The notes: generated from the letters alone by a model not told the origin. A stretch of 64,000 nt of DNA from JACMOY01 sp038322575 (GCA_038322575.1 JBBQGB010000008.1:1-64000); one strand, 5' to 3'; positions 9,044 to 17,091 are shown, counted from the stretch's first letter. Translations and numbers: made by a program.

Positions 9044-9439
9044 TCAGGCCGAGCCCGCGGCCGGGCCCTCGACGTTGGTGGTGGGGGCGCCGCGACCGCA
9101 GCGGACGATGACCGCCCGGGCGGGTGCGTCGTCGGGGTTGGTCTCGCGGTGGACCGCGTGCGCCGGCACGTGCAGGAAGTCGCCGGCCGAGGCGGTGACG
9201 ACCTCGCGCCCGCCCGGGCCGGACTCCAGGCGCATCCGCCCGCGAACGACGTACAGCGTCGTCTCGTGCTCGCCGTGGTGGTGCCAGCCGGACGCGGCGT
9301 GCGGCTCGGTGTCGACCACGCCGCTCCACATGCCCTCGACCTCCAGCCCGACGCGCCTGGTCATGCCGGGGGTGGGGTCTGCCGGGCGCAGGTCACCCGC
9401 CGGGACGTGGGCGCAGGGGCGCGCTGCCGGATCGGTCAC
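9044..9439 (-). CDS. Cupin domain protein
   Basis: 131 residues. The cupin metal-binding pattern is visible: GWHHHGEHETTLYVVRGRM (motif 1, His/His/Glu) and GDFLHVPAHAVHRE (motif 2, His). The GTG at 9439 (VTDPAARPCAHV) is preferred because the longer upstream reading is Arg-rich and lacks conservation cues. The substrate is unknown. It sits 4 bases before menE on the same strand and may be cotranscribed with it. Confidence 0.85.
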   Translation of the reverse strand: MTDPAARPCAHVPAGDLRPADPTPGMTRRVGLEVEGMWSGVVDTEPHAASGWHHHGEHETTLYVVRGRMRLESGPGGREVVTASAGDFLHVPAHAVHRETNPDDAPARAVIVRCGRGAPTTNVEGPAAGSA

Positions 9440-9581
9440 GGGTGCAGTCTGGCCCAGGTGCCGCTCATGAAGCCAGACAGTGCCCAGCGAACGTCGGTCC
9501 CGCCAGGTCGCAGCTTCTGGTTCTCTCCTGCGGCGCACCGCCCAGACGGGGCGTGCCTGAGGACCTGCTGCCTAGCCCACT

Positions 9582-9616
9582 GTGGGGCAGCCCCGCTCCG
9601 CGGGGGACTGCCCCAC
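9582..9616 (-). terminator. Strong hairpin terminator after the flavodoxin-like gene
   Basis: The inverted repeat has a left arm GTGGGGCAGCCCCGC (9582-9596), a 3-base loop, and a right arm GCGGGG, a GA bulge, then CTGCCCCAC (9600-9616). It starts 11 bases past the stop of the gene at 9627-10337 and separates it from the cupin/menE/menA group. No clear U-tract is present, which is common in high-GC actinobacteria. Confidence 0.75.
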
Positions 9617-9626
9617 GTCACGCGGC

Positions 9627-10337
9627 TCAGCGGTACTCGGGGTTGTGCCAGCCGAAGCGCTCGCCGGCGTTCCACTCCGACCGCTGGTTGCCGTGACCAG
9701 GCACGCCCCCTGCCGTCTTGAGCATGCGCGCGAGGTGCATGAGGTTCCAGGTCATGAAGGTCGTGTTGCGGTTGGTGAACTCGTTCTCGGGCCCCCCGCT
9801 GCCGGCATCGAGGTACGACGGGCCGGGCCCGGCCTCGCCGATCCACCCGGCGTCGGCATTGGGCGGGATCGTGTAGCCCACGTGCTGCAGGCTGTACAGG
9901 ATGTTCTGTGCGCAGTGCTTGATGCCGTCCTCGTTGCCCGTGATCAGGCACCCGGCCACACGTCCGTAGAACAGGTACTGACCCTTGTCGTTGAGCAGAC
10001 CGCTGAGGGCGTAGATCCGCTCGATCACGCGCTTGGTGACGCTGGAGTTGTCACCGAGCCAGATCGGGCCGGCGACCACCAGGATGTCGCTGGCCAGGAG
10101 GCCGGGGTACAGGTCCGGCCACGCGTCGGACTCCCACCCGTGCTCGCGCATGTCCGGGTAGACCCCGGTGGCGATGTCGTGGTCGACCGCCCGCACCAGG
10201 TCGACCTCGACACCGTGTTCGCGCATGATCGCCGCGCTGGCGTCCACGAGGCCAGCCGTGTGGCTCGGCTCCGGACTCTTCTTGAGGGTGCAGTTGACGT
10301 AGGTGGCGCGCAGGCCGCTGAAGTCCCAGTCGTTCAT
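9627..10337 (-). CDS. Flavodoxin-like NAD(P)H-dependent FMN reductase family protein
   Basis: 236 residues. The N-terminus RATYVNCTLKKSPEPSHT is the phosphate-binding start of the flavodoxin fold. GPIWLGDNSSVTKRVIERIY is the FMN-contacting loop and helix typical of NADPH-dependent FMN reductases and WrbA-like proteins. The likely role is two-electron quinone or flavin reduction in the cytoplasm. An ATG at 10337 is chosen because it lies 7 bases after a putative -10 element (GTAAC, 18 bases, GACAGT). This would make the message leaderless and place the gene under the same sigma factor as the neighbouring block. Confidence 0.85.
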   Translation of the reverse strand: MNDWDFSGLRATYVNCTLKKSPEPSHTAGLVDASAAIMREHGVEVDLVRAVDHDIATGVYPDMREHGWESDAWPDLYPGLLASDILVVAGPIWLGDNSSVTKRVIERIYALSGLLNDKGQYLFYGRVAGCLITGNEDGIKHCAQNILYSLQHVGYTIPPNADAGWIGEAGPGPSYLDAGSGGPENEFTNRNTTFMTWNLMHLARMLKTAGGVPGHGNQRSEWNAGERFGWHNPEYR

Positions 10338-10343
10338 GGAGCC

Positions 10344-10372
10344 ACTGTCTCTGCTGCACTCGACTTCGTTAC
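10344..10372 (-). promoter_or_regulatory. Putative ECF promoter (GTAAC-N18-GACAGT) of the flavodoxin-like gene
   Basis: On the minus strand GTAAC is at 10372-10368 and GACAGT at 10349-10344, with an 18-base gap. It ends 6 bases before the start codon, so transcription should begin at or beside the ATG. This is the one member of the seven-site set with an 18-base rather than a 17-base spacer. Confidence 0.55.
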
Positions 10373-10393
10373 AAACCGCCACCCTATTCTTCC

Positions 10394-10786
10394 CAACCGC
10401 CTCACGTAGAGCATCGTCGGCAGGCCCCGCGACAGCAGCAGGACCAGCATGGACACCGGCAGCAGCTGCTCTGGCGAGTGCACCAGCCCGGAGCCGTCCG
10501 GGCGCACGCCGCTCACGACGAAGAACCCCGGGATGAGCAAGCCGTACCCGATGGCGTCGAGCTTGGTGCCGAAGCGGGGGTGGGTAAAGGAGTCGCGATC
10601 GAGCGCCGCGACCGCTTGCAAGCGGATCTCCGCGGTCCTGTCCGGCAGCCGTATCAGCAGCCCGCCCCCGGTACATGCTGTGCGAGGTGATGGCGGCCGT
10701 GACACCTGGGCGCGTGCGACACGTCGCATCCCCGGAGTCCACCGCTCGACGATGTGGCGGAAGGACAACTCGTCGCGCGACCGCAG
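10394..10786 (-). pseudogene. Fused remnants of an ECF sigma factor and a KefB-type antiporter
   Basis: One open stretch on the minus strand encodes two recognisable fragments. At 10786-10700 the peptide DELSFRHIVERWTPGMRRVA matches region 2 of the sigma factor at 17418-18110 (DEAAFVDLVRRWSRTMLRVA). At 10654-10394 the peptide LDAIGYGLLIPGFFVVSG and its flanks match the antiporter at 15887-17086 (LDGLGFGFLIPIFFVTSG). The fragments lie in the same order and strand as the intact genes. Neither domain is complete. The open frame overlaps the downstream end of the Rieske-ThDP gene and the promoter of the next gene. I read this as a decayed, internally deleted second copy of the sigma/antiporter module. 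Confidence 0.75.
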
Positions 10787-10820
10787 GGCCGCGACCCGGC
10801 GGGCGTCGTTCACCCGCCCT

Positions 10821-12752
10821 TCACAGGAGGGCGGCGTCCTGCTGAACACAGAGCAGGGCGGGCCCGGGTGAGCTGAACAGGTCTCGGACGGCGTCGTCGA
10901 GCTGGTCGCGGTGGTCGACGCGGATCCCGGTGGCGCCGCAGAGCTCGGCGTAGGCCGCCCAGTCCGGGTTGGACAGCGACGTGTGCCACACGGGGTAGTC
11001 GGCGGCGACCTGCTCCTTCTCGATCTTGCCCAACGCGTCGTTGTTGAGCAGCACGTGCTTGATCGCCATGCCGTACTTCACCGCCGTGGTGAGCTCCATC
11101 GCGTACTGGCCGAAGCCCCCGTCACCGGTCACGGCGACGACCGGCCGGGAGGGGTCGGCGGCCCAGGCGCCCATGGCCGCCGGGTAGCCGAACCCGATGG
11201 AGCCGAGGTACCCGGACATCAGCACCGGTTGTCCCCGCGACTCCAGGTAACGGCCGAGGGAGTAGGCGTGGTTGCCGACGTCGACACAGACGACCGCGTC
11301 GAGGGGAAGCTGTTGGGACAGCGCCGCGAAGACGGCGGCGGCCGAGACCCCGCGGCCTCGGTCGTCCTCGGTGCGCCGGCGTTTCTCGGCTCGCCACAAG
11401 GCCCAGCGGGCCGCCACGTCGTCTCGCTGGTCGACGGTACGCGCGTGAGCGGTCGCCGCGTCGAGCGCTCGGACGCCGAGGACGGCATCGGCCAGGATCG
11501 GCACGGTGACGGCGTGGAACCGGCCGATGGCCGCGGGCTCGTCGTCGATCTGGATGATGGGCTTGTACGACGCGATCCCGGTGTGGTTGGAGAACGAGGC
11601 CCCCACCACCACGAGCAGGTCGGACTCGTTCATCAGCCAGCTGGCCACCGGCGTCCCGCTGCGGCCGAGGACCCCGGCGCCCAGCGGGTGGTCGTCGGGC
11701 ACGAGGCCCTTGGCCTTGAAGGTGGTCAGCACAGGGGCACCGAGGCGCTCGGCGAGCGCGGTCAGCTCCGGTGCGCAGACCCGGGCACCGTGCCCGACCA
11801 CGAACACCGGACGGGTGGCCGCCACGAGCAGGTCGGCCGCCGCTGCGACCGCGTCGGCGTCCGGACCGATCCGCCGGGTCGTGAACCGCCCCAGCGGCGT
11901 GGCGGGGTCGGCGTCCGACGGCTGGTCCTGCACCTCGTCGGGGATCACGAGGTGGGCCACGCCGCGTCGGTCCACCGCGTGCTTGACGGCGAGCGCCGCG
12001 AGCTCGGCGTGATCGCTGCCGGCGGCCACCGTCGTGGTCGACACGGCGACGTCACGGAAGACGGCCGACAGGTCGAGGTCCTGGAAGGCCCCGCGCCCGA
12101 TGAGGGGCGAGGGCACCTGACCGGAGACGGCGATCACGGGGGACTGGTCGAGCTTGGCGTCGTACAGGCCGGTGAGCAGGTTGGTCGAGCCCGGGCCGGC
12201 GATGGCGAAGCAGGCCGCCGGTCGTCCGGTGAGCTTGCCGTAGGCGCTGGCGGCGAACGCCGCGGCGCCCTCGTGGCGGATCCCGATGAAGCGCAGCTCA
12301 CCGCGCTCCTCGGCCCGCCGCATCGCGTCGGCGAACCCCAGGTTGGAGTGACCCACCATCCCGAACACCGTGTCGACGCCGTGGGCGATCAGCGTCTCCA
12401 CCAGGACGTCGGAGACGGAGCGGTGAGGTGTCGTCCGCGCGGGCAGGTTGACGTAGACGCCGTCCGCGCGCTCGTCGACGTCGTAGGCGAGCACCGCGTC
12501 GGAGAAGCCCTCGGGGGGCTGTCCGGTCGCGGGGTCGTAGTCGTACCCGTGCCAGGGGCAGCGGAGCCATCCGTTCTCGATGGACCCCTCGCCGACCGGA
12601 CCACCCTGGTGGGGGCACCGGTTCTCCAGTGCGCCGAGCCGGCCCCCGCACCGGGTGAGCGCGACCGATCGGCCGTCCAGCACGGTGCTGGTGACGCGTC
12701 CGTCCGCTGGGACGTCGGTCGGCAGGACCTGGTGCCATCCGTGCTCGCTCAT
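10821..12752 (-). CDS. Rieske [2Fe-2S] domain fused to a ThDP-dependent enzyme
   Basis: 643 residues. Residues 1-105 form a Rieske ferredoxin-like domain with ligands C46-P-H48 and C65-P-W-H68. Residues 112-643 are a full ThDP enzyme of the acetolactate synthase/pyruvate oxidase family. The catalytic Glu161 sits in RHEGAAAFAAS, a central domain covers about 300-430, and the ThDP/Mg motif runs from GDG at 543 to NN at 570. Pyruvate oxidase-like members pass electrons from the ThDP adduct to an acceptor, so a built-in Fe-S centre suggests an oxidative decarboxylase or an electron-linked variant; this is inference. The substrate is unknown. It has a putative ECF promoter with a leader of about 30 bases and is divergent from the gene at 12826. 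Confidence 0.88.
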   Translation of the reverse strand: MSEHGWHQVLPTDVPADGRVTSTVLDGRSVALTRCGGRLGALENRCPHQGGPVGEGSIENGWLRCPWHGYDYDPATGQPPEGFSDAVLAYDVDERADGVYVNLPARTTPHRSVSDVLVETLIAHGVDTVFGMVGHSNLGFADAMRRAEERGELRFIGIRHEGAAAFAASAYGKLTGRPAACFAIAGPGSTNLLTGLYDAKLDQSPVIAVSGQVPSPLIGRGAFQDLDLSAVFRDVAVSTTTVAAGSDHAELAALAVKHAVDRRGVAHLVIPDEVQDQPSDADPATPLGRFTTRRIGPDADAVAAAADLLVAATRPVFVVGHGARVCAPELTALAERLGAPVLTTFKAKGLVPDDHPLGAGVLGRSGTPVASWLMNESDLLVVVGASFSNHTGIASYKPIIQIDDEPAAIGRFHAVTVPILADAVLGVRALDAATAHARTVDQRDDVAARWALWRAEKRRRTEDDRGRGVSAAAVFAALSQQLPLDAVVCVDVGNHAYSLGRYLESRGQPVLMSGYLGSIGFGYPAAMGAWAADPSRPVVAVTGDGGFGQYAMELTTAVKYGMAIKHVLLNNDALGKIEKEQVAADYPVWHTSLSNPDWAAYAELCGATGIRVDHRDQLDDAVRDLFSSPGPALLCVQQDAALL

Positions 12753-12754
12753 CT

Positions 12755-12782
12755 GTAACGCCTCTCCGCGTCGCGGGACTGT
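12755..12782 (+). promoter_or_regulatory. Putative ECF promoter (GTAAC-N17-GACTGT) of the gene at 12826
   Basis: GTAAC is at 12755-12759 and GACTGT at 12777-12782, with exactly 17 bases between. The predicted start of transcription is near 12789. The element interlocks with the oppositely directed promoter at 12789-12816. Confidence 0.6.
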
Positions 12783-12788
12783 GCAGCT

Positions 12789-12816
12789 ACTGTCCCTGCG
12801 CGTCGCGAACTGTTAC
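12789..12816 (-). promoter_or_regulatory. Putative ECF promoter (GTAAC-N17-GACAGT) of the Rieske-ThDP gene
   Basis: On the minus strand GTAAC is at 12816-12812 and GACAGT at 12794-12789, with a 17-base gap. The predicted start is near 12783, giving a leader of about 30 bases before the ATG at 12752. Confidence 0.6.
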
Positions 12817-12825
12817 GGAGCCGCC

Positions 12826-13440
12826 ATGTCCGACCTGGAGTCCACCCGGACGTCGTTGCACGCGATCGCCGAGCTGCTGCTCGCTGGGCCGCAGTACGTC
12901 CGGAGCAGGTCGATCCGGCTGCGCCCATCGCCCGGCGGTTTCGCGACGGTCGCACCGCCCGACGTGCGCGTCTTGGGCACCGACCTCGTGCTGGCCGACC
13001 GGTCGATCCCGCTCGACGGTCGCCGCGTGGCGGACGTCGCGAGCGAGGCCGGTCTGACCCCCCGGCGCCTGAACGAGGTGTACGCCGATGGCTCTGGCCT
13101 CGGCGAGGACCACGTGCTGCGCATCGAGGCCGACGCTGCCCGGCAGATCGCTGACGGCTTCCAGCGCGGCACCCAGGCTCTGGCGGTCTTCGCGCCAGGG
13201 ACCGAGCAGACGCTCTGGCCGGAGCACTTCGACCTGGCCATCACCCTCGACGAGGTCAACTACGGGATCTCGCCCGGCGACACCCACCTCGCCGTGCCGT
13301 ACGCCTACGTGGGCCCCCCGTCGCCCCGCGAGCTCGACGGGACGTTCTGGAACGCTCCCTTCGGGGCCGCCCTCCCGCTCACGCAGGTCGACGACCTGGA
13401 GGCGTTCTTCTCCGAGGGCAGGAGCAGGGCAGCCGGGTAG
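12826..13440 (+). CDS. Conserved-looking protein of unknown function
   Basis: 204 residues, soluble, with no signal peptide or membrane segment. I do not recognise the family. The sequence is rich in short turns and ordered motifs (for example NYGISPGDTHLAVPYAYVG and DGTFWNAPFGAALP) that look like a compact alpha/beta protein rather than random coding. The ATG at 12826 follows GGAG at 12817-12820. It has its own copy of the GTAAC-N17-GAC promoter and is divergent from the Rieske-ThDP gene, so the two are probably co-controlled and may act together. Confidence 0.75.
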   Translation: MSDLESTRTSLHAIAELLLAGPQYVRSRSIRLRPSPGGFATVAPPDVRVLGTDLVLADRSIPLDGRRVADVASEAGLTPRRLNEVYADGSGLGEDHVLRIEADAARQIADGFQRGTQALAVFAPGTEQTLWPEHFDLAITLDEVNYGISPGDTHLAVPYAYVGPPSPRELDGTFWNAPFGAALPLTQVDDLEAFFSEGRSRAAG

Positions 13441-13480
13441 ACCGCCACGCGAGCCCCGGACCGCTGACCGCTGACGCGGG

Positions 13481-13531
13481 TCAGACGGGCTCGGACAAGG
13501 TCACGGCGAAGTCGTCCGCGGGGTCAGTGCT
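13481..13531 (-). other. Out-of-frame second EgtD-like C-terminal tail
   Basis: Read on the minus strand in a frame different from egtD, this stretch encodes STDPADDFAVTLSEPV and a stop. It closely matches the usual EgtD ending (WTDPAGDF followed by a hydrophobic strand). The annotated egtD already ends with a related but divergent copy (WTDPAGDSSVTVAG) 60 to 110 bases upstream. The piece looks like a leftover of the ancestral or a recombined gene end. It is not translated in frame with egtD as read here. Confidence 0.5.
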
Positions 13532-13592
13532 GCCAACCCAGAAACTGCTTGGACCGGTGGCCGCCGACGTCGTGCCGATGGCGTGGTCTGGC

Positions 13593-14567
13593 TCACCAGG
13601 TCGGCATGGCGCCCCGCGACGTGCCCCTACCGGCGACCGTGACGGAGGAGTCCCCGGCGGGGTCGGTCCACGTCGTCTCGACCTCGAACCCGGCGGCGAC
13701 CAGCTCGGTGCGCAGGCCCTCGACGCGGAACTTCGCGCTGGTCTCGGTGAGGATCTGCTCGCCGGCGCCGATCCGCCACTCGAGCCCGAGCAGCGGCACG
13801 ACGAGGTCACGGCGGGCTCGCAGCCGCATCTCGATGCGGTCGTGCTCGGTGTCGTAGACCGCGACGTGGTCGAAGTCGTCGGGGTCCAGGGACCGGGGGT
13901 TGATCTCGAGCTCACGGGCGAGCACCCGCAGGACGTTCTTGTTGAAGGCGGCGGTGACTCCCGCGCTGTCGTCGTAGGCCCGAAGGAGCCGGTCGGTGTC
14001 CTTGACGAGGTCGGCACCGAGCAGGAACAGGTCACCGGGCGCCGTTGCGCGATGGACCCGTCGCAGGAACGCCGCCCGCGGGCCGGGGGTGAGGTTGCCG
14101 ATCGTGGAGCCGAGGAACGCGACCAGGCGGTCGCCGTCCGTGCCGGGCAGTGGGAACAGCTCGTCCTCGAAGTCGGCGACGATTCCGCGGACCTCCATGA
14201 GAGGGAAGTCCCGGTTGATGCGGACGGCGGCATCGCGGATCGGCCCTTCGCTCACGTCCAGCGGTACGAACAGGGCCGGCTGCAGCGCCTCCAGCAGCAG
14301 CTTGGTCTTGCGTGAGTAGCCCGCGCCGAGCTCGACGAGGGTCCCGACGTGGGGCAGGTCCCGAGCGTGCTCGGCGAGGATCGCGGTCTCGGTCCGGGTC
14401 GGGTAGTACTCCGGCAGGTCGGTGATCTCGTCGAAGAGCTGGCTGCCCTTCTCGTCGTAGAACCACTTCGGCGGGATCTCGACCGGTGACTTGGTCAGTC
14501 CTTCGCGCACGTCGGCAGCCAGCCGCCCGGGGTCCGGCGCGCGCCGGACCTCGACCGACCAGCTCAT
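13593..14567 (-). CDS. egtD: L-histidine N-alpha-methyltransferase
   Basis: 324 residues, near the usual EgtD length (about 320). Motifs include PPKWFYDEKGSQLFDEIT at the N-terminus, the SAM site ELGAGYSRKTKLLLEAL, FLGSTIGNLTP, and LVKDTDRLLRAYDDSAGVT. EgtD trimethylates histidine to hercynine, the first step of ergothioneine synthesis. The ATG at 14567 overlaps the egtB stop (ATGA), so the pair is translationally coupled. The last residues are atypical: after WTDPAGD the protein runs into a short Gly/Arg tail ending MPTW, while a family-like ending lies out of frame at 13481-13531. Confidence 0.92.
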   Translation of the reverse strand: MSWSVEVRRAPDPGRLAADVREGLTKSPVEIPPKWFYDEKGSQLFDEITDLPEYYPTRTETAILAEHARDLPHVGTLVELGAGYSRKTKLLLEALQPALFVPLDVSEGPIRDAAVRINRDFPLMEVRGIVADFEDELFPLPGTDGDRLVAFLGSTIGNLTPGPRAAFLRRVHRATAPGDLFLLGADLVKDTDRLLRAYDDSAGVTAAFNKNVLRVLARELEINPRSLDPDDFDHVAVYDTEHDRIEMRLRARRDLVVPLLGLEWRIGAGEQILTETSAKFRVEGLRTELVAAGFEVETTWTDPAGDSSVTVAGRGTSRGAMPTW

Positions 14568-15777
14568 CGGGCCAGCCTGAGTCCCGAGAACGCCCAGCGC
14601 GAGCCCGCCGGGAAGAAGTTGCGGTAGCTGATCCGTTCGTGGCCCGGCGGTGTCGCGCACGACGCGCCCCGCAGGACGTGCTGGTCGTTCATGAACTTGC
14701 CGTTGTACTCGCCCACCGCGCCAGGGACCGGCCGGAAGCCGGGGTAGGGCAGGTACTGCGACGCGGTCCACTCCCACACGTCGCCGACCATGTGGTCGCC
14801 GGCGAGCCCGGGGTGCAGCCGCGCCAGGTCGAGCAGCTGCCCGCGCAGCGGCTCGCAGTCCGCCGCAGCGACCTCCCACTCGAACTCGGTCGGCAGCCGG
14901 CCCAGCGGGCATAGGCGTCGGCCTCGAAGAACGACACGTGCACGACCGGCTCACCGAGCCGCAGCTCCTTCACACCGGCGGTCGTGAACGTCATCCAGGA
15001 GCCGTCGACGTCCCACCAGTAGTCAGGGCTGCGCCAGCCCTCACGCTGCAGGGCGTACCAGCCGTCCGACAGCCACAGGTCCGGACGGCGGTAGCCACCG
15101 TCGGCCATGAACGCCAGCCAGTCCTCGACCGTCACGGCCCTGCTGGCGATCTCGAAGTCCTCCAGGAAGACCCGATGGCGCGGCCCCTCGTTGTCGTACG
15201 AGAAGCCCCCGCCGGCCCCGATCTGGTGCAGCCCCCCGGCCACGCCCCGGAACCGCTGCGGGGTGGACGGTGGGTTGTCCTCGGCGTCGCGCGTGATGTA
15301 CGCCGGACCCAGCGCATGACGCGAGAGCAGGTGCTTGATGTCCATCACGAGCAGCTCCTGATGCTGCTGCTCGTGGTTGATGCCCAGCTCGACCAGCGCC
15401 AGCACCGCGTCGGCGGGGCCCATCGCAAGCAGCGCCTCGACCCCGTTGTCGACGTGCCGGCGGTAGCGACCGACCTCCTCGACCCCGGGACGGGTCACCA
15501 GCCCACGCTCGGGTCGCGGGTGCCGAGGTCCGACCGCCTCGTAGTAGCTGTTGAACAAGTACCGGAAGCTCGCGTCGTAGGGCTCGTAGTCCCGCGAACC
15601 CAGGACGAACTCCTCGTAGAACCACGTCGTGTGCGCCCGGTGCCACTTGGTCGGGGAGGTGTCCGGCATCGACTGAGCGGTCTGGTCCTCCGGCGACAGC
15701 GGGGCGGCCAGCGCCTCGGTGAGGGCACGCGACCGGGTGAAGCGGTCAGTGAGTGTGGGCGTGCGCACGAGCGGCAT
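14564..15777 (-). pseudogene. egtB: Ergothioneine biosynthesis protein EgtB, frameshifted
   Basis: EgtB is the non-heme iron sulfoxide synthase that joins hercynine to a thiol donor. The first frame (from 15777) gives the DinB-like domain with the iron-ligand candidates His49 (AHTTWFYEEF) and His135/His139 (GINHEQQHQELL), then the start of the FGE-sulfatase domain. Near 14897-14905 the frame breaks right after DAYARWAG. The expected continuation LPTEF and the rest (GDVWEWTASQYLPYPGF, ending GLRLAR) is in another frame, ending at 14564. Compared with family members about 7 bases seem missing between short CCGG repeats. This is either a real inactivating deletion or a sequence error. It has a GTAAC-N17-GACTAG promoter upstream. 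Confidence 0.85.
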
Positions 15778-15815
15778 CTGCCTGGTTCCTCTCCGTCCGG
15801 TGGGGCTGACTGGCT

Positions 15816-15843
15816 CTAGTCTGCTCGGCGCCTTCGGCGTTAC
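15816..15843 (-). promoter_or_regulatory. Putative ECF promoter (GTAAC-N17-GACTAG) of egtBD
   Basis: On the minus strand GTAAC is at 15843-15839 and GACTAG at 15821-15816, with a 17-base gap. The predicted start is near 15809, followed by an AGAGGAA ribosome site and the egtB ATG at 15777. Confidence 0.6.
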
Positions 15844-15886
15844 GTCGACCCCGCACGCTCAGCCCAGGAAGCGGGCAAGGGGTGGT

Positions 15887-17086
15887 TCACATCGCGTCCA
15901 TGGTGATGGGACGGCGCGGCGCACCGACGTGGAGCAGCCGCAGTGCCAGGGCTGGGTAGGCCAGCACCGACACGAGACCGGCGGTGACGAGCGCGGCCGC
16001 GTTGCCTGCGCTGATGGCACCCAGGGCGAGACCGATCTGCGTGGCCGCGACGATGAAGGGAAGCGACGACGCCTGCAGGAGACCGACCGCGACCGTCTGC
16101 CGAGAGGTCAGCGCCTTGTGGTACGCCAGCGCGGGCAGACCGCGCACGACGAGGAGCAGCACGAGGTACAGCGGCACGCGCAGGAGCGTCGCCGGGTGGC
16201 TCATCAACGCGTCGAGGTCGAAGGTGATCCCGCTCGTGACGAAGAAGATGGGGATGAGGAAGCCGAAACCCAGGCCGTCGAGCTTGACCCGGAACTGCGG
16301 GTGGCGCTCGTCGCTGTCCGGGTCCAGCGCCCGCAGCAGCCCGCCGGCGAGGAAGGCACCCAGGATCGCCTCGAACCCGAGCCGGACGGCGGCCGCAGCC
16401 AGGCCCACGAGCAACAGGACCGACAACCTGACCCGGATCTGCGCACTGGTGTCGGCGAGCATCCGCACCAGCTCGGACACCGCCGTCCTGCGCTCGGCGC
16501 GCCGAGCCAGGACCGCGACGACGAGGACGACCACGAGCAGCAGCGCGAGCAACGCCAGCCGGCCCAGCAACGGTCCGTCGTGCTGGGAGAACAGCAACGA
16601 CAGCAGCACCACCGCGGTCACCTCGCCGGTCGAGGCTCCCGCTATCGCGAGCTGCCCCACCGGCTGGTCCACGAGCCCGGCGTCGCGCAGCAGGGGGACC
16701 AGCAACCCCAAGGACGTGGCCATCAGCGCGATGCCGACCAGGACGGGGTCGCTCGCCAGCCCGACGAGGTGCAGCCCGTAGCCCACGGCCAGCCCGAGTG
16801 CCACCGTCAGGAGGACGCCTTGCAGGGCCCGCAGACCGAGATCGCCTCTGAACCGGCTCAGGTCGATCTCCACGCCGGCGAGGAACAGCAGGAAGCCCAG
16901 CCCCAGCACGGAGGCGGAACGGACGAGGTCATCGAGCTGCACGACGCCGAGCACAGCCGGTCCCAGGACGATCCCGGCGACGATCTCCAGCACCGGCCCC
17001 GGGACCGCGGTGATGCGCAGCGACCCCAGCAGCAACGGGATGGCGGCCGCGACGGCCGCGATGACGAACAGGTTGTCGAAGGACAC
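15887..17086 (-). CDS. KefB-type cation:proton antiporter
   Basis: 399 residues with about 11-12 hydrophobic segments, a CPA2-family antiporter membrane domain. Typical pieces are LLFLAGVEIDLSRF, ATSLGLLVPLLRDAGL, the polar break STGEVTAVVLLSLLF and LGFGFLIPIFFVTSG. No C-terminal TrkA-N domain is present. It would exchange Na+ or K+ for protons across the plasma membrane. The GTG at 17086 starts 6 bases after a GTAAC-N17-GACTAC element, so the message may be leaderless. It lies downstream of the ECF sigma/anti-sigma pair on the same strand. Confidence 0.9.
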   Translation of the reverse strand: MSFDNLFVIAAVAAAIPLLLGSLRITAVPGPVLEIVAGIVLGPAVLGVVQLDDLVRSASVLGLGFLLFLAGVEIDLSRFRGDLGLRALQGVLLTVALGLAVGYGLHLVGLASDPVLVGIALMATSLGLLVPLLRDAGLVDQPVGQLAIAGASTGEVTAVVLLSLLFSQHDGPLLGRLALLALLLVVVLVVAVLARRAERRTAVSELVRMLADTSAQIRVRLSVLLLVGLAAAAVRLGFEAILGAFLAGGLLRALDPDSDERHPQFRVKLDGLGFGFLIPIFFVTSGITFDLDALMSHPATLLRVPLYLVLLLVVRGLPALAYHKALTSRQTVAVGLLQASSLPFIVAATQIGLALGAISAGNAAALVTAGLVSVLAYPALALRLLHVGAPRRPITMDAM

Positions 17087-17091
17087 GGCTC

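Noticed and set aside
13441..13592. Possible small gene between the 204-residue protein and egtD
   Set aside because: No start, ribosome site or codon bias; the only protein-like signal is the stray EgtD tail on the minus strand.
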